From contig DATKBV010000630.1 of NCBI GenBank assembly GCA_035513655.1, positions 1-29,860 on the forward strand: a stretch of DNA of 29,860 nucleotides, written 5' to 3'. A program made the translations under genes and the position numbers. The DNA is from GCA-2726245 sp035513655. GTDB lineage: Bacteria; Planctomycetota; Planctomycetia; Pirellulales; Pirellulaceae. The first letter of the stretch is position 1. Every line of letters begins with the position of its first letter. Positions 6,367 to 14,574 of the stretch are shown in pieces. The notes under the pieces are model-generated. The model searched no databases, was not told where the DNA came from, and saw only the letters and a program-made list of their open reading frames with translations.

Positions 6367-8037
6367 TTAATGCGTCACGGCGGGGGTCGCGATCAATAGC
6401 TCGGGACGGTCCAAGACCAGATAGTGGCCGTGGTCGGCGGTCACGATTAACACCGATTCCTGCCAGTTGCTATGCTGCTCGACCCAATCCGTGATCACTT
6501 TCACCGCCGCGTCGCCGCTGTTGACCGCTCCGATTGTGGTGTCAAGGTTGTTGTCGTGGTTCGCCCAGTCGACATCGCCCGGCTCGACGAGTAGCCAGAA
6601 ACCTTTCTCGCTGGGTTGCAGCACCGTCAACGCCGCGGAAGTCATCTCGGCAAGCGTTGGGTTCTCGGTGATATCAGCAGCGGTGTACTGCTCGGCTTTC
6701 TTCGAGCGTCCAGGCGCTGGTTGGAAGTCACCGTCCGCAGTCTGGAATGGAAGGTGCCCCTTGGCGGCTCCAATTCCGTAGAAGCCGAGCAAGCGTTTCC
6801 CTTGTCGTGCCGCTTGTAAGGCCGCATGAGCAAGTGATTCGTTTCCGCGCACGCCATCCGCGCGGAGGGCGACAACGTAGCTTCCGCCGTTCCTCACATC
6901 GGCCTGCGCCAGGTCTTCATTCGTGAGATAAGCATTTCCCGGCACGAAGTTCATTCCCTGCCCCGAACTCTTCTCGTGGATGTCGCCATATCCACCACCG
7001 ATCACAACATCGAGACCGGCGAGCGGTTCGCTGGGGTGGCTGATCGAAGGCAACCCTAGCATGTCGCGAGTCAGGTCCTGATAATCGCTACGAGCCACGT
7101 TGTGGGCGTACGCGGAAGCTGGTGTCGCGTGGCTGATCGGAACGCTCGAGACGACTCCTATTTTGTAACCTCGCGCTTGAGCCAGATGAGCAATTGTGTC
7201 GACCGGCTTCCCCTGCCAATCAACCGTGATGGCGTTGTTGTAGGTTTTGATACCGGCGGTCATGCTCGTAGCCGCGCTCGACGAGTCCGTATACGCATGA
7301 CGATCGCTTGCTCGTTTAGGTTCGGAAACAACGTACTGCGGATCAGTGCCGGGCGTCCACGGAGTCGGGCCGCCGCGTGCCGGATCATAGCCGCTGCGCA
7401 CTTTTCCGCCGGGGTTCGTGACGACTTGCGCGTCGATGTCGACATCCGTCCCATCGTTGTGTGGTGCCGAAACCATGAACCCAAACTGGCTCGTTCCACC
7501 GGCTGTGTAATCTTGAAAGTGCGTTCCTACTCCACGGCCCTCCGTATAGGCGACACGTTGTAAGTTGTAGATGCTCGCCGCGCGCGTCGTTTGCCAATCC
7601 ATACCGTCGAAGACGACGAGAAAGATGTGTTTCTTTCCAGCTTCCAGTGCCGCACGCTGAATCCCGTATACATCTGTCTGATCCATGTACTCGGCGGTTG
7701 GAGATACCGTCCGGTCGGGAACGTAACCGTACAGCTTCTCGAGGCTATCACGATGTCGATACACGCTGTTCTCACCAATATAGTCATCGAGATCGATCGC
7801 CGATCCGGCTCCTTTGCTTCCGTACGTGTAAACGGGCAGTAAACAATTCGAGTGTGAGCCCCACAGCATGTAGTTTTCTGGCTGCCAGCCCCAGTGCGCC
7901 GCTGCGGAATAGCCGTTCTCGATCGCGTCGGTTTGCAAGTCACGTAGGTGGTCGGCGCAGTCAGCAGGGCGTGCGGTGATCGAACCGAGGACAACGCAGA
8001 GAGCAAATACGGTCACGCGATTCGCCATGGAGATCAT
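6367..8037 (-). CDS. Alkaline phosphatase, PhoA type
   Basis: A 556-residue exported phosphomonoesterase that would release inorganic phosphate from phosphate esters in the periplasm. It has a signal peptide (hydrophobic core about 8-22, cleavage likely near Ala28). Alkaline phosphatase superfamily motifs occur in order: metal ligand Asp144 in VVFDGMDW, the nucleophile region YTDSSSAATSMTAG with Asp251-Ser252, then LVEPGDVDWANHDNN (metal ligands Glu, Asp, His) and TADHGH near the C-terminus. It is somewhat longer than E. coli PhoA (471 residues). In-frame starts are ATG 8037 and ATG 8028, neither with a clear ribosome-binding site. The gene reads in the same direction as the DUF1207 gene 120 bp upstream. 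No pho box could be identified with confidence. Confidence 0.93.
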   Translation of the reverse strand: MISMANRVTVFALCVVLGSITARPADCADHLRDLQTDAIENGYSAAAHWGWQPENYMLWGSHSNCLLPVYTYGSKGAGSAIDLDDYIGENSVYRHRDSLEKLYGYVPDRTVSPTAEYMDQTDVYGIQRAALEAGKKHIFLVVFDGMDWQTTRAASIYNLQRVAYTEGRGVGTHFQDYTAGGTSQFGFMVSAPHNDGTDVDIDAQVVTNPGGKVRSGYDPARGGPTPWTPGTDPQYVVSEPKRASDRHAYTDSSSAATSMTAGIKTYNNAITVDWQGKPVDTIAHLAQARGYKIGVVSSVPISHATPASAYAHNVARSDYQDLTRDMLGLPSISHPSEPLAGLDVVIGGGYGDIHEKSSGQGMNFVPGNAYLTNEDLAQADVRNGGSYVVALRADGVRGNESLAHAALQAARQGKRLLGFYGIGAAKGHLPFQTADGDFQPAPGRSKKAEQYTAADITENPTLAEMTSAALTVLQPSEKGFWLLVEPGDVDWANHDNNLDTTIGAVNSGDAAVKVITDWVEQHSNWQESVLIVTADHGHYLVLDRPELLIATPAVTH

Positions 8038-8157
8038 CGGATAAGTCCAGAGGAAGGAGGCTTGGCGGGAGATAACGTCGGGCGTGGAGTGACTAGTTTA
8101 CAACGACCAAGTCCAGGAGAATAGCGACCGAAGATGGGAGGGAATCGGGACCGCAAG

Positions 8158-9093
8158 TTAAAAGTCGTACCACAATCCGAAGCCGAGCTGCTCTTCGTGC
8201 TCATCGAAGAAGGAGAACTGGTTGCTCTCGCCGTTGTAGTAAATCAACCCAGTGCGGAGCATATTGGCATCCGTACCTCGCCATGCCCAACCGGCTTGGA
8301 ACGTAAAGCCGCCACCGAAGTTGACCTCTTCGCGGAGGTGAACATTCACCGCGTAAAACGGTGCGCCGCGAAGCCCGGTGGGACCGCAGGGAGCATAGTC
8401 CAGCCCGAACTGGCACTCCCACGGCAAACAGACATCGTGGAAAAACGCCCAGCCGGCTTCGGCGTAAGCACGCAACTGCTGCGTGATGTAGTACGAGTAG
8501 CCGAGGATCAGCACATCGCGCGAGTAGTTTAGTCGGTTGAAGCCTGGATTCTTCAAGAGAAACTCGTCGCCCACGTGCGAACTGAGGTGATAGTAGCCGA
8601 ATTTCACTCGATGCGATCCGATGCCAAAGGTGAGCGGCACACCGGCTCGAAAGTCAGCGGCCGAAACGTCTCGGTCTTGCAGCCGATCCAGCCGGACTTG
8701 ACCGCTCCCTTCGACATCCAACTGCCAGCCTTCGGGGCGAAACGAGTCCGTCGTACCATAACGCCAGATTCCTACTCGTGCCCCGAGTGTGGCGTCAAAG
8801 AATTCGTCCTCGCGTCGGTTATCAACCAAATGAAGTGAAAGCCGCGATTCTTTCGTCCCGGCCAAATAGTTGTCGAAGATCAATCCATCGGGGAGGAGTT
8901 GGTGACACCAAGCGTCGCTGGGCCGGCTCTCTTGTGGCCACGAGTCATATGCGGGCGGAGACTCAAATCCTTGGAAGCTCTCGTAGGTCGGAAGCTGAGC
9001 GATTTGCGGCATCGCCTCGGGAGACTGCGCACGGAGTGAACTTTGCGGAAGCATGCCAATCACGGCAATCGCTAACAATGCAACGCGATACAC
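8158..9093 (-). CDS. DUF1207 family outer-membrane protein
   Basis: An exported protein of about 311 residues matching DUF1207, a family I know mainly from planctomycetes. The signal peptide hydrophobic core is VALLAIAVIGMLP, with cleavage after LRA. The body alternates short amphipathic strands: WQLDVEGSGQVRLD, DFRAGVPLTFGIG, VKFGYYHLSSHVGDEF, LRAYAEAGWAFF, VNFGGGFTFQAGWAWRG. It ends in GFGLWYDF, with a C-terminal Phe as in beta-barrel outer-membrane proteins. The substrate or ligand is unknown. The ORF can be read from TTG at 9135, but GTG 9093 has GGAG eight bases upstream and still gives a full signal peptide, so I prefer it. It may be co-transcribed with the alkaline phosphatase downstream. 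Confidence 0.88.
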   Translation of the reverse strand: MYRVALLAIAVIGMLPQSSLRAQSPEAMPQIAQLPTYESFQGFESPPAYDSWPQESRPSDAWCHQLLPDGLIFDNYLAGTKESRLSLHLVDNRREDEFFDATLGARVGIWRYGTTDSFRPEGWQLDVEGSGQVRLDRLQDRDVSAADFRAGVPLTFGIGSHRVKFGYYHLSSHVGDEFLLKNPGFNRLNYSRDVLILGYSYYITQQLRAYAEAGWAFFHDVCLPWECQFGLDYAPCGPTGLRGAPFYAVNVHLREEVNFGGGFTFQAGWAWRGTDANMLRTGLIYYNGESNQFSFFDEHEEQLGFGLWYDF

Positions 9094-9529
9094 GAGGTGA
9101 ACTCCGGCGGTCGCTCGCTGGACAGCGGATGCCAAACGGCAGGTGCGTCCGTGAAGGATCGGCCCTGATGGTGTCAGAGTGAGTCAAACAAACTGGATGC
9201 GGGAAGCGGCACTAGACAGAGCCGGGGATGGATATTAGGAACGGAGGGGGGAATATCGGGAGGTATTTGGCGGGACTTGTCCGTGAGGGAAGTTGCTCAC
9301 AATCAGAGGCACCAGCTCTGAAAACGAAGGATTGTATGCGATCTATCAGCTGTTTCGCGGGTAGGCATCGTGCCGACAATAGCGTATCTACACATTGTAT
9401 CGGCTTGATGAATCTGAAATTCCAGCCAGAATCGGGAGTTGTTAGAGGCCGGATTCATCAGTTGAAAGTGTCGTCGAGAAGCTCGGCAAGGACCTCAAGA
9501 CGCTGTAATACGCGAGAAGTGAGAACCGA
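9094..9529. other. Divergent intergenic region with inverted repeat
   Basis: No gene is visible between the divergent DUF1207 and lhgO genes. The promoters of both should be here. A 9-bp perfect inverted repeat, TGATGAATC at 9406-9414 and GATTCATCA at 9451-9459, lies 71-124 bp before lhgO and could be an operator or a hairpin in the leader. No -35/-10 pair stands out. Confidence 0.45.
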
Positions 9530-10729
9530 ATGAAGGAAGCGGATGTCGCCATTATCGGCGGTGGAATCGTGGGTTTGGCGACGGCGTATCAGCTCTTGCA
9601 GCGACATCCCGGGAAACGTGTCGTCGTTCTGGAAAAGGAGTCGTCGGTCGGCGCGCATCAGACGGGACATAACTCGGGTGTGCTACATTCCGGGATCTAT
9701 TACAAACCAGGTTCGTTAAAGGCGCGGAACTGTCGAGTTGGAAAACGCGCAATGGAAGCATTCTGCGAAGTCGAGGGGATTCCCTACGACATCTGCGGAA
9801 AGGTCATCGTCGCCGTCGACGAGGGCGAGATTCCTCGGCTCGAAAGGATCTATGAGCGCGGTCAGGCCAACGAAGTAGCGTGCGAAATGATCGACCGCGA
9901 GCGGTTGCACGAACTCGAGCCGCACGCTGTCGGCGTCCAAGCGATCCACGTGCCAGAAGCTGGCATCGTGAATTACCGGCGAGTTGCGGAACGACTGGCC
10001 GCGATGATTCAAGAGCGAGGCAGCGAAGTATTGTGCGACGCACGGGTCGTCGGCTTTAGGAACGACGGCGGGCATGTCGTGCTCGAGACGAAGCAAGCGG
10101 AATTGACATCAAGATACGCCGTCAACTGTTGCGGCTTGCAATCGGATCGCATGTCGAAAATGACGGGGCACAAAGCGGATGCGAAGATCCTTCCTTTCCG
10201 CGGAGAATTCTATGAACTCAAACCGGACTCACAACACCTCTGTCGGAACTTGATCTACCCCGTTCCCGATCCCAGCTTTCCGTTTCTGGGAGTTCATTTC
10301 ACCCGCATGATCGATGGCGGAGTCGAATGCGGACCAAACGCCGTCCTCGCGTTCGCCCGTGAAGGCTATCGCAAGACGGATATCAATCTGGCGGACCTGG
10401 CCGAGACGCTCACTTACCCTGGTTTCCTGCGCATGGCGGCCAAGTATTGGCGAGTCGGTGCCGGAGAAATGTGGCGTTCCATTAGTAAAGCGGCGTTTGT
10501 GAAGGCCTTGCAGCGACTGATGCCAGAGATCCGGAGCGAGCACCTGACACCGGCGCGGGCCGGCGTTCGAGCACAAGCGATATCCCCTTCGGGAGACATG
10601 GTGGACGACTTTGTGATCCAGGCGTCCGACAACGTCATCAACGTCAACAACGCCCCGTCACCCGCCGCCACTTCGTCGCTCAACATCGGGAACATCATCG
10701 TCGACAAGCTTGACGAACAATTCCGGTAA
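9530..10729 (+). CDS. lhgO: L-2-hydroxyglutarate oxidase
   Basis: A 399-residue FAD-dependent oxidoreductase of the DAO family. The Rossmann motif IIGGGIVGLATAYQL lies at residues 8-22 and the second FAD strand VVVLEKE follows about 15 residues later. LhgO-type stretches are TGHNSGVLHSGIYY, LKARNCRVGK, LPFRGEFYEL, IYPVPDPSFPFLGVHFTR and the C-terminal NAPSPAATSSLNIG. The enzyme oxidises L-2-hydroxyglutarate, a by-product of lysine degradation or of promiscuous dehydrogenases, to 2-oxoglutarate and passes electrons to the respiratory chain at the inner membrane. Length is normal for the family. ATG 9530 is the only sensible start (GTGAG upstream, weak). It appears to be transcribed alone. Confidence 0.95.
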   Translation: MKEADVAIIGGGIVGLATAYQLLQRHPGKRVVVLEKESSVGAHQTGHNSGVLHSGIYYKPGSLKARNCRVGKRAMEAFCEVEGIPYDICGKVIVAVDEGEIPRLERIYERGQANEVACEMIDRERLHELEPHAVGVQAIHVPEAGIVNYRRVAERLAAMIQERGSEVLCDARVVGFRNDGGHVVLETKQAELTSRYAVNCCGLQSDRMSKMTGHKADAKILPFRGEFYELKPDSQHLCRNLIYPVPDPSFPFLGVHFTRMIDGGVECGPNAVLAFAREGYRKTDINLADLAETLTYPGFLRMAAKYWRVGAGEMWRSISKAAFVKALQRLMPEIRSEHLTPARAGVRAQAISPSGDMVDDFVIQASDNVINVNNAPSPAATSSLNIGNIIVDKLDEQFR

Positions 10730-10849
10730 TGCAGGAAGTGAAACAAGTCCATGACCTGCTAGCGGCGGCGTGGCGGCAGAGCAACCGAGCAACCGAAGTG
10801 GTCCAGTTCGCATTGACACTGACCAACCTCGCCTAGATAATCCCGCTCC

Positions 10850-10948
10850 GAGGCTGTGAAAAAATGGGACTGGCTCCGAGCGGATGTCGGTGTTTTGCAA
10901 GCATTTCGCGTAGCTGCGAGGTGCCTGTCCCAATTTTTTCACAGCCTC
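10850..10948 (-). repeat. 99-bp hairpin repeat, copy 1 (inverted)
   Basis: Same element as at 11931, 14465 and 26805, in reverse orientation. The ends GAGGCTGTGAAAAAAT and ATTTTTTCACAGCCTC are perfect inverted repeats, extended by GGGAC/GTCCC and GGC/GCC after small bulges, so the whole element folds into one long hairpin. It lies between lhgO and the next gene. It differs from the other copies at very few positions. Confidence 0.9.
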
Positions 10949-10966
10949 TCCCTTCGATTAGATCCT

Positions 10967-11096
10967 AGTGCTTTGTCACATCTTAATAGTCGGGTTCGAA
11001 TTATCAGCCGGAACGCGTTAGCGTCCGGTTCGAACCGGGGGCTAACGCCCTCCGGCTGATGGAGTTAACCCGAATTCTTAGCGGTGACAAAGCACG
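10967..11096. repeat. 130-bp nested palindrome (MITE/REP-like)
   Basis: The outer arms GTGCTTTGTCAC (10968-10979) and GTGACAAAGCAC (11084-11095) are perfect. Inside them are CGGGTT/AACCCG, then ATCAGCCGG/CCGGCTGAT, then GTTAGC/GCTAAC. The whole can form a cruciform or RNA hairpin of about 130 bases. Only one copy is in the window; CAGCCGG...GTTAGC palindromes of this kind are, to my knowledge, frequent in planctomycete genomes. It ends 18 bases before the start of the outer-membrane protein gene. Confidence 0.8.
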
Positions 11097-11113
11097 TGGC
11101 GGGCATTCGCTCC

Positions 11114-11902
11114 ATGCGCTCAAACCCTTTCGCAACGTCCACGCTACTAGCGTTGTGCATTTGCGCCATGGGTTCCCGGGTGAGCCGAGCGGAGGGAGTC
11201 CAGCCGTCCGTGATATCGCCAACCGTTGCACCACAGCGAACGGGAGTGCCGACGGTCCCCGATGTGTTGCGACCAGCCCATTGGTTTCATTCGGACCCGA
11301 GTGACCCCGCTCGCAGCACCGGAATTGGACAGCCTCTGAAGGGAACGAGTTGGAGGAATCGTCCGATTCATATCGGCTGGATGTTCGGCGGTCTGATCGG
11401 CGATAGCTTGGTCGAAGGTGTGATCGATCAGGAAGCCGCTCTGTTCGGCGGATATCGGCTAGGCTGGGACTTCGATCACTATTGGGGAACGGAGTTACGG
11501 TTCGCCTTTGCACAGCCGGAGCTGATCGATCTCCCAGGGGCGACATCGTTGCCAACGAGTATCGACAAGTTCTGGGATCTGAACCTGCTTTATTATCCCT
11601 GGGGAGACGCCAAGTGGCGGCCGTTTGCGAGCATCGGTGTAGGATTTGCAAACTTTCGCTTCGAGTACGCCAATCAAACGCTCGTCGACGACAACTTGTT
11701 GACGATTCCGATGGGAGTCGGAGTCAAGTACTTGTATCGCCCGTGGCTGGCGTTGCGGACCAGCCTGATGGATAACCTATCGATAGGTTCGCAGGGGCTC
11801 GATACGATGCACAATCTATCGCTGACCTGTGGCGTCGAAGTGCATTTTGGCGGACCGCGAAACACATACTTTCCCTATCACGGCGGTGGCATGATCTGGT
11901 AG
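11114..11902 (+). CDS. Outer-membrane beta-barrel protein
   Basis: A 262-residue exported protein. The signal peptide spans residues 1-27 (TSTLLALCICAMG core, cleavage near SRA). A Pro-rich linker follows to about 80. Then comes a small beta-barrel of alternating strands: IHIGWMFGGLIG, ALFGGYRLGWDFD, WGTELRFAF, FWDLNLLYYPWG, WRPFASIGVGFANFRF, TIPMGVGVKYLY and LSLTCGVEVHFGG. This pattern fits the OmpA-like/OMP_b-brl porin-related families. Its specific role is unknown. The ORF is open from GTG 11084 inside the palindromic repeat, but only ATG 11114 gives a proper signal peptide. The palindrome immediately upstream probably lies in the 5' leader or promoter. The gene converges with the HD-GYP gene. 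Confidence 0.82.
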   Translation: MRSNPFATSTLLALCICAMGSRVSRAEGVQPSVISPTVAPQRTGVPTVPDVLRPAHWFHSDPSDPARSTGIGQPLKGTSWRNRPIHIGWMFGGLIGDSLVEGVIDQEAALFGGYRLGWDFDHYWGTELRFAFAQPELIDLPGATSLPTSIDKFWDLNLLYYPWGDAKWRPFASIGVGFANFRFEYANQTLVDDNLLTIPMGVGVKYLYRPWLALRTSLMDNLSIGSQGLDTMHNLSLTCGVEVHFGGPRNTYFPYHGGGMIW

Positions 11903-11930
11903 GCACCCGCCGCTCGTTTCAGTTCGCGGA

Positions 11931-12022
11931 GAGGCTGTGAAAAAATTGGGACAGGCACCTCGCAGCTACGCGAAATCCTTGCAAAACACCGACATCCGCT
12001 CGGAGCCAGTCCCATTTTTTCA
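11931..12022 (+). repeat. 99-bp hairpin repeat, copy 2 (3' end truncated)
   Basis: It matches the other copies from GAGGCTGTG up to the T-run, then breaks off after TTTTTTCA, losing the terminal CAGCCTC. It is flanked by a 22-bp direct repeat with one mismatch (11908-11929 and 12023-12044, beginning CGCCGCTCG). The right-hand copy contains the stop codon of the HD-GYP gene. It lies between two convergent genes and may act as a bidirectional terminator. Confidence 0.88.
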
Positions 12023-12032
12023 CGCCGCTCGT

Positions 12033-13643
12033 TTAAGTTCGCGGCGTGGCCTGCCGTACCGGATGGACGCGCGGCTGGTACGTTTTCTTAATCTCAAGGA
12101 TGTCCGGCATGGCCCGGAAAAATGCGTCGATTATCTCCGGATCCCATTGCTTGCCCGCGCCGTCCTTGAGAATCGCTTGGGCCATCGCCAAGGGCATTCC
12201 AGTTCGATACGGTCGATCGCTGGTCATCGCGTCGAAAGCATCCGCCACCGCCAGAATCCGACCATCAAGCGGGATCTGGTCGCCAGCCAGGCCATCGGGA
12301 TAACCGCGACCGTTAAGGGTCTCGTGATGATGTAAGACACCGGGCAGAACGTAGCTGAGTGGTTTCAAATCCTGAAGAATCGACCAGCCCATGTCTGGAT
12401 GCTGCTTGATCTCTTCAAACTCTTCGTCCGTGAGCGGCCCTGGTTTGCGGAGGACTGCGTCTCGCACGCCGATCTTGCCGACGTCATGCAACAGTCCAGT
12501 CAGATACAAACGTTCGCGGTAATCTTCGCCCAGGCCAAGCTCCTCGGCGATTCGCTTGCCGTATAACGCGACGCGCTCGCTGTGGCCACGAGTGTATTTG
12601 TCCTTGGCCTCGATCGTCGAAACCAACGCCCGCACCATGCTGATGAGTAACTCTTCTCGCTCGCGGAACAGCTCCACATTGCGGGCGTGCGTCGCCAAGA
12701 TGGCGGCCGACGAACTCATCAACGTGGCCTCGTGGGTACCGAACTCGCGGTAGCTCACATCCCAGGGAAACTCCTCGGTATTCATATTTCGTTCGTTGTT
12801 TCGATTCAACGCCAGCAGCCACCCCATGAACATCGAGCCGTTGACGATCGGGACGATGATAAAGCTGTTGACATCAGAAATGTTCAAGGCATCGGCAGTG
12901 CCGTCAAAGTTATTCTTAATGACCGGCTGGGCTTCGCACTCGCTCCGATAACGCTCCACCAATCGTTGGCAATCGCGCGGCTCGATACACCTGGCACCTG
13001 CCCAAACCGTCGGCAAACCAACACCAACGTTTAACTCCTCGCCTCCAGCCGCCTGCCTTTCGGCCACAATGAGTACTAGTCCATCGGCATCGAGGAGCGG
13101 CTTTAGCGTTGGCAAAACGGTTTCGGCCATGGCGGTGAAGTCGAACGACAACTCCGAGATTTCCAACAGCTCTGCCATGCTGCGAAGGAAGGTCAGCTCC
13201 TCGAAGTCGTTAGTAACCTGACGGAGAAACGCGCTGTTCTCGCGACGAAGTGATTCCAGCTCGGCCTGGCTCTGGATGTCACGCTGGAAAAAGTCAGCCA
13301 GCTTCTGTAACCAGTGCGTGTCGCTTTCCTCAAACATCCGTACGGCAACGAGTGCATTGCGGCCCGCACGCGGAATCGGAACTGCCAGCAAGGTTCCAAA
13401 TTCTGTGTCGAACGTCGTAGCGTGTTTCGTCTGAGCTGCCGCGGTCAGCAGTTGGTTGAACTCGGCGGCGTCGCTGGCCCCGGAGCCGGCATGATCGAAC
13501 AGCCCGTCACTCGTCAGTCGATGCCAGTCGCCGGAGTGAAGCCAGAACTCAAACTCGCCATGGAACGTTTCGACCAGCGAGGCCTGTAACTCTGCCAGTG
13601 TCTGCTGATCGAATCGTATCTGGCTGATCACGTTGGCGGCCAT
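12033..13643 (-). CDS. GAF / HD-GYP domain protein (cyclic-di-GMP phosphodiesterase)
   Basis: A 536-residue cytoplasmic protein. Residues up to about 140 look like a divergent sensory domain, followed by a helical linker. A GAF-like domain spans about 150-330 and an HD-GYP domain about 345-510. The HD-GYP signature is complete: RGHSERVALYG, LLHDVGKIG, KQHPDMGWSIL, VLHHHETLNGRGYPDGL, RILAVADAFDAMTSDRPYR. Such enzymes hydrolyse cyclic di-GMP and often control motility, pili and biofilm, which fits the pilus/secretion genes next door. ATG 13643 is preferred to GTG 13706. The last codons overlap a direct repeat flanking the hairpin element at 11931. Confidence 0.9.
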   Translation of the reverse strand: MAANVISQIRFDQQTLAELQASLVETFHGEFEFWLHSGDWHRLTSDGLFDHAGSGASDAAEFNQLLTAAAQTKHATTFDTEFGTLLAVPIPRAGRNALVAVRMFEESDTHWLQKLADFFQRDIQSQAELESLRRENSAFLRQVTNDFEELTFLRSMAELLEISELSFDFTAMAETVLPTLKPLLDADGLVLIVAERQAAGGEELNVGVGLPTVWAGARCIEPRDCQRLVERYRSECEAQPVIKNNFDGTADALNISDVNSFIIVPIVNGSMFMGWLLALNRNNERNMNTEEFPWDVSYREFGTHEATLMSSSAAILATHARNVELFREREELLISMVRALVSTIEAKDKYTRGHSERVALYGKRIAEELGLGEDYRERLYLTGLLHDVGKIGVRDAVLRKPGPLTDEEFEEIKQHPDMGWSILQDLKPLSYVLPGVLHHHETLNGRGYPDGLAGDQIPLDGRILAVADAFDAMTSDRPYRTGMPLAMAQAILKDGAGKQWDPEIIDAFFRAMPDILEIKKTYQPRVHPVRQATPRT

Positions 13644-13997
13644 TGAAATTCGCTTTAGCTGAGAGCTCGTGGTCGTCAAGTTCGGTCGCGGATCGCCGCT
13701 CAGCACCGCCGCTTTCCGAATCCCTGCGCACGGCAGGACTCCACAACGTTAGGTCAGGAAAGCGTAGGTCAGGAAGCGAAGCGGTCAATTCGGGGGTTTC
13801 CAGAAATCCGAGGCGGAGTAATTGAACCCATGCTCTGCCAGGAAAAAAAACTCGAACATTTTCTAAGTGCAAGAACGTAACCTATGGTTTACCGGAACCT
13901 CGAAAGAGTGCCTTTTGGCCTGACGTTCCCAATAACAAGGTACATCACAGGTTTCCCAGCAATCGGGACAAACAAAACGCAGAGGAGTATCCGTGTC
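13644..13997. other. Divergent promoter region, HD-GYP gene / pilin gene
   Basis: Gene-free. It contains a short tandem repeat, TAGGTCAGGAAAGCG (13750-13764) followed by TAGGTCAGGAAGCG (13765-13778), and an A-run at 13842-13850. The ORF of the pilin extends upstream through this region to 13884, but the extension lacks pilin features. No promoter can be placed with confidence. Confidence 0.4.
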
Positions 13998-14423
13998 ATG
14001 TCGCGCAAAAATGGTTTTACATTGGTTGAGCTTGTAGTGGTCGTACTGATTCTGGGAATCTTGGCCGCCGTCGCCGTCCCTAAGATCATCAACAATAGTG
14101 ACGAGGCGGCGGATTCCGGTGTGGCTCAAACCCTCAGTTCGATTCGTGACGCAGTGGAACTCTATCGGACACAGACAAACGCGGGTGGTTACCCACAGGG
14201 CGCTGATTCCGCCGCGATCCATACGAAACTCCAGAGTTCGCTTCGTGGCTCCGTCTTCCCGAAGGCAAAAGTCGGTGGATTGAACAGTAATGCCGTCAAG
14301 ATTGTCACGCCGTTGGCCGTGGGAGGCACGGAGGGGTGGGCTTACGATCCAACAACCGGCGAAGTCATTATCAACTCCAACGTGCTCATGAAGGATGGCG
14401 TGACGAAGTACTCGGACCTGTAA
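13998..14423 (+). CDS. Type IV pilin / GspG-like pseudopilin
   Basis: A 141-residue prepilin. The short basic leader MSRKNG is followed by the canonical prepilin peptidase site Gly6|Phe7, with Glu at mature position 5 (FTLVELVVVVLILGILAAVA), then the hydrophobic assembly helix to about residue 28. The globular part is small and ends in GWAYDPTTGEVIINS, the usual closing strand of planctomycete pseudopilins. The mature protein is extracted from the inner membrane and polymerised by the ATPase and platform protein encoded downstream. ATG 13998 has GAGGAG (13982-13987) upstream. A hairpin repeat separates it from the machinery operon, so it may be expressed at a higher level. Major pilin or major pseudopilin cannot be decided here. 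Confidence 0.92.
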   Translation: MSRKNGFTLVELVVVVLILGILAAVAVPKIINNSDEAADSGVAQTLSSIRDAVELYRTQTNAGGYPQGADSAAIHTKLQSSLRGSVFPKAKVGGLNSNAVKIVTPLAVGGTEGWAYDPTTGEVIINSNVLMKDGVTKYSDL

Positions 14424-14464
14424 GTGGTGGAACGGAATTCGTGATCGTGGGGCAGTTTCGCGGA

Positions 14465-14563
14465 GAGGCTGTGAAAAAATTGGGACAGGCACCTCGCAGC
14501 TACGCGAAATCCTTGCAAAACACCGACATCCGCTCGGAGCCAGCCCCATTTTTTCACAGCCTC
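14465..14563 (+). repeat. 99-bp hairpin repeat, copy 3
   Basis: A full-length copy, from GAGGCTGTG to CACAGCCTC, with one T-to-C change in the inner stem (CCAGCCCC). It lies 41 bp after the pilin stop and 11 bp before the response-regulator start, inside what otherwise looks like a co-transcribed block. As RNA it would form a hairpin directly in front of the next ribosome-binding site. Confidence 0.92.
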
Positions 14564-14574
14564 GGAGAGTAGAG
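14564..14574 (+). promoter_or_regulatory. Ribosome-binding site abutting repeat copy 3
   Basis: GGAGAG at 14564-14569 is five bases from ATG 14575. It directly follows the CTC that ends the hairpin repeat. The other intact copies are also followed by GG there, so the insertion may have supplied part of this site. Confidence 0.6.

Noticed and set aside
14342..14572. Small ORFs containing KKLGQAPRSYAKSLQNT or its antisense (also at 10658-11059, 11937-12335, 26598-27059)
   Set aside because: They are translations of the 99-bp hairpin repeat. The shared peptide comes from DNA repeat identity, not from a protein family.
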